Part shown: piece by piece, positions 5,346 to 10,234 of the stretch
Layout: each line of letters begins with the position of its first letter
How positions within the stretch are numbered: position 1 is the stretch's first letter
Assembly: GCA_964569055.1 (NCBI GenBank)
Contig: CAZMSZ010000282.1
Coordinates: forward strand, 1 to 10,234
DNA: 10,234 bases
From: JAWLGW01 sp964569055
GTDB lineage: Bacteria > Planctomycetota > J058
Direction of reading: 5' to 3'
Program-made: the position numbers and the translations under genes
Notes under the pieces: model-generated
Database searches by the model: none
What the model was told of the DNA's origin: nothing
Seen by the model: only the letters and a program-made list of their open reading frames with translations

Positions 5346-8300
5346 CTACCGCCGCCGTGCTTCGAACAGGTCCGCGGTCGGCCAGCTCGCCTGGCGCAGC
5401 AGCGCCTCTCGCAGCGCGGCGGCGAGCGGGGCGGGGTCGACCTCGGCGTTCAGGAGCAGCACGAAGCCCGTCCCGCCGGGGAGGCGCTCGAGGTGGGCGG
5501 CGCTGCCGGGCATGCTGCCGCCGATCCAGGCGCGCGGGTCGCTCGGCGGTCCCTCCACCTCGAACGCGCACGCTTGCTGGTGCTCGAGCAGGGGCGTCCA
5601 CAGCAGCTCGAACGTGGCCGGCGCCAGGAGGGGCGAGCGGGCGGGCTCGCTCAGCGCGGCCAGGAGGCGGGCCACCTCGGCGGGCGCGGCCACCCACCCG
5701 ATCGCGGGGGCGTGAGCCTCGAGCGCGAACCCGCCGTACTGGAGCGGCACGACCGTGTCGCGCCGGCCTGCTCCGTAGGTCAGGGCGTCGCCCTCGTAGA
5801 GCACCTCGTCGGGCGCGCGGTCGTTCAGCCCGGCGCGCGCCAGCGCGAACCCGCGCGCGGCCAGCGGCCGGAGCACCGCCTGCGCGACCGCCTCGGCGTA
5901 GGGCGCGGCGCTCGCCGCCTCGAGCGCGCGCCCCAGCAGGAGGTAGCCCGGGAGGGAGGGACGGACCGTGCTGCCGGGGGCGTCCTCGAGCGGTCGCCGC
6001 GCCAGGGTGACGAGCGCCTCCTGCGCCGTGCGGGGCGGGAGCGGCGCGTCGGAGGCCAGGCTCTCGTCGCCCTTCCAGGCGTCCCCGGCCGTGCGCGCTG
6101 GACCGCCCCAGCAGTGGCGCAGCAGCTGGTGCAGGGTCACCGCGGCCACCCGCGGATCGGCCGCCGCCAGCGAGCGCGCGTCGTGGGGCGAGGCCTCGGC
6201 CAGGGTCATGTCGAGCCGCAGCCGGCCCGCTTCGACCGCCTTCAGGGTCGCGACAGCGGTGAGGACCTGGCTGATCGGCCCCAGCCGGAACCGCTCCTCG
6301 AGCCGGGCCGGCCGCGCTCCTGGGGTCGGGCGCGCGTAGCCCCGCAGCCCGACCAGCCGCGCGCCGCGGACCACGGCCACCGCCGCCCGCGACACCTCGG
6401 GCCGCTCGCGCAGCAGCGGGAGCAGCGCGTCGTCGAGCGCCTCCGCCAGGGGCGCCTCACCGTAGGGCTCGACGGACCCCGGCGGCCCTCGCCGCCAGCT
6501 CGCGGTGTAGCGGCGCGCGCCCGGCGGCCCCTGCTCGAGGACGAACGCCGGGACGAGGCCGTCCTCGGCGGCCCAGGTCGCGGCCGCCGCGAACGCCTCC
6601 GCCGAGAGCCCGTGCACCACCCGGCGCCCCGCCGCGGGCTCGCGGTCCCACAGCCCCGCGTAGCGCGGCGCCTTGGCCAGGCCGTAGCGGGCCACGCAGC
6701 GCAGCAGGCCGCGGAACGTCACGAGCGACTCGACGAGGGTGCTCTCGTCCATGTCGAGCGAGCGGACCGTGGGCGGGATCTTTTCCCACACGCCGAACAG
6801 CGCGCCGCTGCCGTCCGTCGCGGGGCCCGCGCTCAACCAGCTCAGCTCGCGGCGATGGTCGCGCCGCTGAGCCTCGATCTGGCGCGCGATCGCGGGCGCG
6901 GAGTGCCGATACGCGGTGAAGCTCGGCGCGTCGCGCCACACCTCGATCCGGTGCTCGCCGCCGGCGACCGCCCAGGGGAGCACCACCGTCGCGCTCAGCC
7001 GCGCCTGGCGCAGCGGCGCGCGCGCGGCGCTCACGCGCTCCACCGGCTCGAGCAGCGTCTCGAACCGGCCCGCGTCGTGCGTCCAGACCGCGGCGAAGCG
7101 CGGCGCGTCGTCGCCGTTGAGCGTGACCGCCGCCAAGCGCAGCGACTCGGGCGCGAGCTCGAGCACGCGCGCGCGCAGCTCGGCCAGCGACAGCCCGTAG
7201 GCCAGGGCCCAGCCCGCGCCGCGCAGCAGCTGCCCCTCGCGCAGCGGCGGCGGGGCGGCGAGCGGCGTGGGGCGCGCCGGCTCGGGGGGGCGACTCGCCG
7301 CGCGCGGGCGCGGGTCCTCGGCCACCGGCTCGGGGGAGGGCTCGCCGGGCGGCGACCCCACGGTCCAGGCCAGCGCCGCGGCCGCGGCCAGCGCCAGCGC
7401 GCCCGCCGCCTGCAGGGCGCGACGGCGGCCGCGCGGCGCGCAGACCCGCGGGGGCGGCTGGCCCCGCAGCGCGGCCTCGAGGGCCTCGGCCAGCGCGGCG
7501 GCGCTCGGCCAGCGCTCCTCGGGCGCCTTGGCGAGGGCCCGCAAGCACACCGCCTCCAGTTCGGGCGGGATCTCGGGGACGAGCTCGCGGGGGGGAGGCG
7601 GCGGGCGGACGAGGATCGTGCGCACGACCTCCAGCACGGTGCTCCCGTCGAACGGGGGGCGCCCGCTCAGGCAGTGGTAGAGGACCGCCCCCAGGCCGTA
7701 CACGTCCGAGCCCTCGCCCACCGCGCCCCGCTCCCCCGAGACCTGCTCGGGCGCCGCGTAGGCCGGCGTGCCGAGGAGCTCGCCGGTGGCGGTCAGGCTC
7801 CCCGAGTCCTCCGCGCGCGCCAGGCCGAAGTCGGTCAGCTTGGGGACGCCCTGCGCGTCGAACAGCACGTTCGCCGGCTTGAGGTCGCGGTGCAGCACCC
7901 CGCGCGCGTGCACGTGCGCCAGGCCGCGGGCCAGGTCACGGACCAGGCGCGCCGCCTCCCGCGGTGGGAGCGGCCCCGTCGCGAGCCGCGCGGCGAGGTC
8001 GCCGCCCTCGGCGTAGTCGAGCACCAGGTACCGCCGGCCGAAGGCCTCGCCCGCGCGGTGGACTCGCAGCACGTTGGGGTGCGCGTCGACCCGCGCCTGC
8101 GTCTCTCCCTCGCGCTGGAACCTGACCGCCAGCGCGGCGGTCGCCCCGTCGGGGAGCGTCTTGACCGCGACCTTGCGCCCGCTCGCGTCCTGCGCCAGGA
8201 ACACCACGCCCATGCCGCCCTGCCCCAGCCGCTCCAGCAGCTCGAGCCCGTCGAACGCCGCGCCCGGCCGCCAGCCCGTCGGGCGCGGCCCCTCGGCCGC

Positions 8301-8498
8301 TCGGCGCCAGATCGCCGCCAGCTCGGCCTGCTGCGGCGCCGACAGGTAGCGGGCCAGCGCGACCAGCAGGGTCGACTCGGTCCCGGCCCGCGCGCGCTGC
8401 GCGGCCTCGAGCTGCGCCGGGGTCAAGAAGCCGCGCCCGAGCGCCGCCTCGACCACGGCCCGCTCGGCTCGCTGCTGACCGTCCGCCGGGTCGCTCAC
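5346..8498 (-). CDS. Transmembrane Ser/Thr kinase with BTRD1-like repeats and a dead beta-lactamase-like domain
   Basis: A 1050-residue receptor-like kinase. Residues 1-80 carry a short helical region (GFLTPAQLEAAQ). The kinase domain spans about 84-345 and looks active: LGQGGMG loop at 91-97, Lys113, HRDLKPAN at 203-210, DFG at 223-225, APE at 249-251. A basic cluster (RGRRR, 356-360) precedes one membrane helix (361-381), giving kinase inside and C-terminus outside. After a Pro-rich linker come BTRD1-like units ending in FAAVW, FGVW, YAGLW and YTASW (about 435-668). Residues about 690-1045 resemble serine beta-lactamase/PBP-like proteins, but SxxK reads PISQ (741-744), YxN reads PSL (847-849) and the HxG His is Ile992. 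The outer part is therefore probably a binding sensor, not an enzyme. The GTG start at 8498 has only a weak GCGGA upstream. Confidence 0.92.
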   Translation of the reverse strand: MSDPADGQQRAERAVVEAALGRGFLTPAQLEAAQRARAGTESTLLVALARYLSAPQQAELAAIWRRAAEGPRPTGWRPGAAFDGLELLERLGQGGMGVVFLAQDASGRKVAVKTLPDGATAALAVRFQREGETQARVDAHPNVLRVHRAGEAFGRRYLVLDYAEGGDLAARLATGPLPPREAARLVRDLARGLAHVHARGVLHRDLKPANVLFDAQGVPKLTDFGLARAEDSGSLTATGELLGTPAYAAPEQVSGERGAVGEGSDVYGLGAVLYHCLSGRPPFDGSTVLEVVRTILVRPPPPPRELVPEIPPELEAVCLRALAKAPEERWPSAAALAEALEAALRGQPPPRVCAPRGRRRALQAAGALALAAAAALAWTVGSPPGEPSPEPVAEDPRPRAASRPPEPARPTPLAAPPPLREGQLLRGAGWALAYGLSLAELRARVLELAPESLRLAAVTLNGDDAPRFAAVWTHDAGRFETLLEPVERVSAARAPLRQARLSATVVLPWAVAGGEHRIEVWRDAPSFTAYRHSAPAIARQIEAQRRDHRRELSWLSAGPATDGSGALFGVWEKIPPTVRSLDMDESTLVESLVTFRGLLRCVARYGLAKAPRYAGLWDREPAAGRRVVHGLSAEAFAAAATWAAEDGLVPAFVLEQGPPGARRYTASWRRGPPGSVEPYGEAPLAEALDDALLPLLRERPEVSRAAVAVVRGARLVGLRGYARPTPGARPARLEERFRLGPISQVLTAVATLKAVEAGRLRLDMTLAEASPHDARSLAAADPRVAAVTLHQLLRHCWGGPARTAGDAWKGDESLASDAPLPPRTAQEALVTLARRPLEDAPGSTVRPSLPGYLLLGRALEAASAAPYAEAVAQAVLRPLAARGFALARAGLNDRAPDEVLYEGDALTYGAGRRDTVVPLQYGGFALEAHAPAIGWVAAPAEVARLLAALSEPARSPLLAPATFELLWTPLLEHQQACAFEVEGPPSDPRAWIGGSMPGSAAHLERLPGGTGFVLLLNAEVDPAPLAAALREALLRQASWPTADLFEARRR

Positions 8499-8593
8499 TC
8501 CGCGAATGGTACAACCCGTCGCCTCGCCCGCGCTCGCGCCGCCGACCCCCGTCCGCGAGGGCCCGGCGGGGTCAGGGTAGGATCACGCCCCTC

Positions 8594-8600
8594 GTAGGAG
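8594..8600 (+). promoter_or_regulatory. Ribosome binding site of tyrS
   Basis: GTAGGAG lies 6 nt upstream of the GTG at 8607 and fixes that start. The 108-bp gap to the divergent kinase gene (8499-8606) must hold promoters for both. TAGGAT at 8578-8583 is a possible -10 box for tyrS, but no convincing -35 box accompanies it. Confidence 0.7.
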
Positions 8601-8606
8601 CACCCG

Positions 8607-9902
8607 GTGAAGCTGATCGACGAGCTCTCGGCCCGCGGCCTGATCCACCAAAGGACCGAGCACGAGGAGCGCCCGCTCGCGCGGCTCCTCGACGAGCCCC
8701 AGACCGTTTACGCCGGGTTCGACCCCAGCGCCGACAGCCTGCACGTGGGGAACCTGATCCCGCTCCTGGGCCTGCGCCGGTTCCAGCTCGCGGGCCACCG
8801 CCCGATCGCGCTGGCGGGGGGCGCGACCGGCATGGTGGGCGACCCGAGCGGCAAGAGCGAGGAGCGCAACCTGCTGGCCCCCGAGGTCCTCGCGGGCAAC
8901 CTGGCGCGGATCAAGCAGCAGCTCGAGCGGTTCTTGGACTTCGACGGGCCGAGCGGCGCGGTGCTGGTCGACAACCTCGACTGGACGCGCGAGCTGACGT
9001 TCCTGGAGGTGCTGCGCGAGATCGGCAAGCACTTCCACGTGAACGTCATGATCCGCAAGGACTCGGTGCGCACCCGCCTCGAGCGCGAGGGCGAGGGCAT
9101 GAGCTACACCGAGTTCAGCTACAGCCTGCTGCAGGCCTACGACTTCTTGCACCTGTTCCAGACCCACGACTGCAAGCTGCAGGTCGGCGGCAGCGACCAG
9201 TGGGGGAACATCGTGAGCGGGGTGGAGCTGATCCGGCGCAAGCTCGGCCAGAGCGCCTACGGGTTGACCTTCCCGCTGCTCATGAACTCGGACGGGAGCA
9301 AGTTCGGCAAGAGCGCCGCGGGCGCGGTGTGGCTCGACCCGAGCAAGACGAGCCCGTTCGCGTTCCGCCAGTTCTGGTACGGGACGACCGACGCCGACGT
9401 GATCGACCGGCTCAAGTACTTCACGTTCCTCCCCCTCGAGGAGATCGCGGCCCTCGAGCAGAAGGTGGCGGACAAGAGCGAGCCCAACGCCGCTCAGCGG
9501 GCGCTGGCGCGGGCCATGACCGCGCTGGTCCACGGCGAGGCCGAGGCCGACAAGGTCGAGCGCGCGGCGGCGCTCCTGTTCGACAAGGAGGCCGACCTGC
9601 GCGACCTCCCCCTGGAGTACCTCGCCGACGCCTTCGCCGGCGCCGAGCAGGTCCGGCTCCCGCGCGAGCGGCTGGTGGGCGAGGGCCTGAGCCTGATCGA
9701 CCTCGTGGTCGCCACGGTCCACGGCGGCGGACAGGCCAAGAGCGCGGCCCGCCGGGACATCCAGCAGGGCTCGGTCGCGATCAACCGGCGCAAGCTGCAG
9801 CAGATCGAGGCGCGCCTCACCACGGCCGACCTGCTGCACGACCGGTTCCTGGTCGTGAGCAAGGGGAAGAAGAGCCACTGGCTGGTCGAGGTCACCGCCT
9901 GA
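8607..9902 (+). CDS. tyrS: Tyrosyl-tRNA synthetase
   Basis: Class Ic aminoacyl-tRNA synthetase that charges tRNA-Tyr with tyrosine using ATP, in the cytoplasm. The 431 residues match the usual length of the bacterial TyrS type. The Rossmann catalytic domain has YAGFDPSADSLHVGN with the HIGH-type motif at 46-49 (HVGN) and the TGMVGDPSGKS stretch at 74-84. SYSLLQAYD (171-179) and GGSDQWGN (194-201) are the tyrosine-binding segments, and the KMSKS-type motif is KFGKS at 232-236. The C-terminal region from about 365 (IDLVVATVHGGGQAKSAARR) is an S4-type RNA-binding domain that contacts the tRNA. All key motifs are intact. The start is GTG with a good ribosome site. The gene is divergent from the kinase and appears to be a housekeeping gene of its own unit. 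Confidence 0.98.
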   Translation: MKLIDELSARGLIHQRTEHEERPLARLLDEPQTVYAGFDPSADSLHVGNLIPLLGLRRFQLAGHRPIALAGGATGMVGDPSGKSEERNLLAPEVLAGNLARIKQQLERFLDFDGPSGAVLVDNLDWTRELTFLEVLREIGKHFHVNVMIRKDSVRTRLEREGEGMSYTEFSYSLLQAYDFLHLFQTHDCKLQVGGSDQWGNIVSGVELIRRKLGQSAYGLTFPLLMNSDGSKFGKSAAGAVWLDPSKTSPFAFRQFWYGTTDADVIDRLKYFTFLPLEEIAALEQKVADKSEPNAAQRALARAMTALVHGEAEADKVERAAALLFDKEADLRDLPLEYLADAFAGAEQVRLPRERLVGEGLSLIDLVVATVHGGGQAKSAARRDIQQGSVAINRRKLQQIEARLTTADLLHDRFLVVSKGKKSHWLVEVTA

Positions 9903-9983
9903 GCCGCGCGCTGTTCGCGGAGTAGCACCCGCCCGAACGTGGCCCGAACGCCACCTCGAACTCCCCTCGTCCCATTCAGGTGG

Positions 9984-10003
9984 CGCCAGGGCGCCGCCTG
10001 GCG
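9984..10003 (+). terminator. Possible hairpin after tyrS
   Basis: CGCCAGG (9984-9990) and CCTGGCG (9997-10003) form a 7-bp stem with a 6-nt loop, about 80 bp after the tyrS stop. No T-run follows, so it is at best a weak or Rho-assisted terminator, or a structural hairpin in the 165-bp gap before the next gene. Confidence 0.35.
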
Positions 10004-10057
10004 GCGTAACGTCCTGCTCGCTCGCTTCGGCCCGCGACTTGCCGGATTTCGTCGACC

Positions 10058-10064
10058 AGGAGGG
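10058..10064 (+). promoter_or_regulatory. Strong ribosome binding site of the small CxxC protein gene
   Basis: AGGAGGG lies 3 nt before the GTG at 10068 (5 nt if AGGAG alone is counted). It is the strongest Shine-Dalgarno match in the window and is the main support for a gene beginning here. Confidence 0.65.
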
Positions 10065-10067
10065 ACC

Positions 10068-10234
10068 GTGAAGAGCGACACCCGGTCGCGTACTCGCCCC
10101 GCCACGTCGGCCTGCCGACGCTGCGGCGGCCCCGTCCGCCTCGTGCTGCGGAGCATGCGGCCCAAGCGACTCGACCCGCGCCGGTTCTGGACCACGCGGC
10201 TGTGCGCGTGGTGCGGCGAGCGAAGTCACGGCCC
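10068..10234 (+). CDS. Small zinc-ribbon-like protein, 3' end outside the window
   Basis: The visible 55 residues start at a GTG behind a strong ribosome site. They show two Cys pairs, CRRC at 16-19 and CAWC at 46-49, spaced as in a zinc ribbon or rubredoxin-like knuckle. The sequence between is rich in Arg and hydrophobic residues (VRLVLRSMRPKRLDPRRFWTT, 23-43), and the first residues are basic. A metal-binding structural role, perhaps with nucleic acid, fits the pattern, but I do not recognise a named family. The gene follows tyrS on the same strand after a 165-bp gap with a possible hairpin, so it is probably its own transcription unit. The end of the gene, and therefore its full length, is not visible. 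Confidence 0.6.
   Translation, partial: MKSDTRSRTRPATSACRRCGGPVRLVLRSMRPKRLDPRRFWTTRLCAWCGERSHG

Noticed and set aside
5193..8597. Plus-strand open frame of 1134 codons
   Set aside because: It is antisense to the kinase, Arg/Gln/Gly-rich and without motifs, while the minus strand shows a complete kinase.
9903..10067. tRNA or other RNA gene after tyrS
   Set aside because: No cloverleaf, CCA end or T-loop consensus is visible; only a short hairpin is present.
8583..10229. Minus-strand open frame of 548 codons opposite tyrS
   Set aside because: It is the antisense shadow of a clear tyrS with all signature motifs.

Overview
The window is very GC-rich apart from two short AT-rich patches. It carries five complete protein-coding genes and the start of a sixth. 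The style suggests a bacterium of the Planctomycetota: a large membrane-tethered Ser/Thr kinase with an unusual sensor tail, GTG starts, repeat-laden intergenic DNA and many long antisense open frames caused by high GC. Myxococcota or another GC-rich lineage cannot be excluded from sequence alone.

Layout. Positions 1-993 hold no gene I can support. This stretch is dense with repeats: a 22-bp perfect inverted repeat about 500 bp apart, a 62-bp direct repeat, a 21-bp perfect inverted repeat, a T-rich low-complexity tract, and three tandem 65-70-bp units each built on CTTGGCG iterons and ending in a T-run. From 994 to 5094 on the minus strand lies a probable operon. In transcription order it holds a degenerate metallo-beta-lactamase-fold protein, a membrane-anchored alpha/beta hydrolase, and an MMPL/RND-type exporter whose GTG start overlaps the hydrolase stop by 4 nt. 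Positions 5095-5345 hold a small palindrome and a 134-bp AT-rich inverted-repeat element. From 5346 to 8498 on the minus strand is a 1050-residue kinase. Divergent from it, tyrS (tyrosyl-tRNA synthetase) runs 8607-9902 on the plus strand. It is followed by a small CxxC/CxxC protein that starts at 10068 and runs off the window end.

How the genes work together. The hydrolase and exporter are almost certainly co-translated and may process and export a lipid or other hydrophobic substrate (inference). The kinase has an intact catalytic domain inside the cell. One membrane segment leads to an outside region of BTRD1-like repeats and a serine beta-lactamase/PBP-like fold that has lost the Ser, Lys, Tyr and His of its active-site motifs. 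It looks like a receptor kinase whose sensor is a dead penicillin-recognising enzyme, and this is the most interesting object in the window. tyrS is a housekeeping gene with no obvious functional link to its neighbours.
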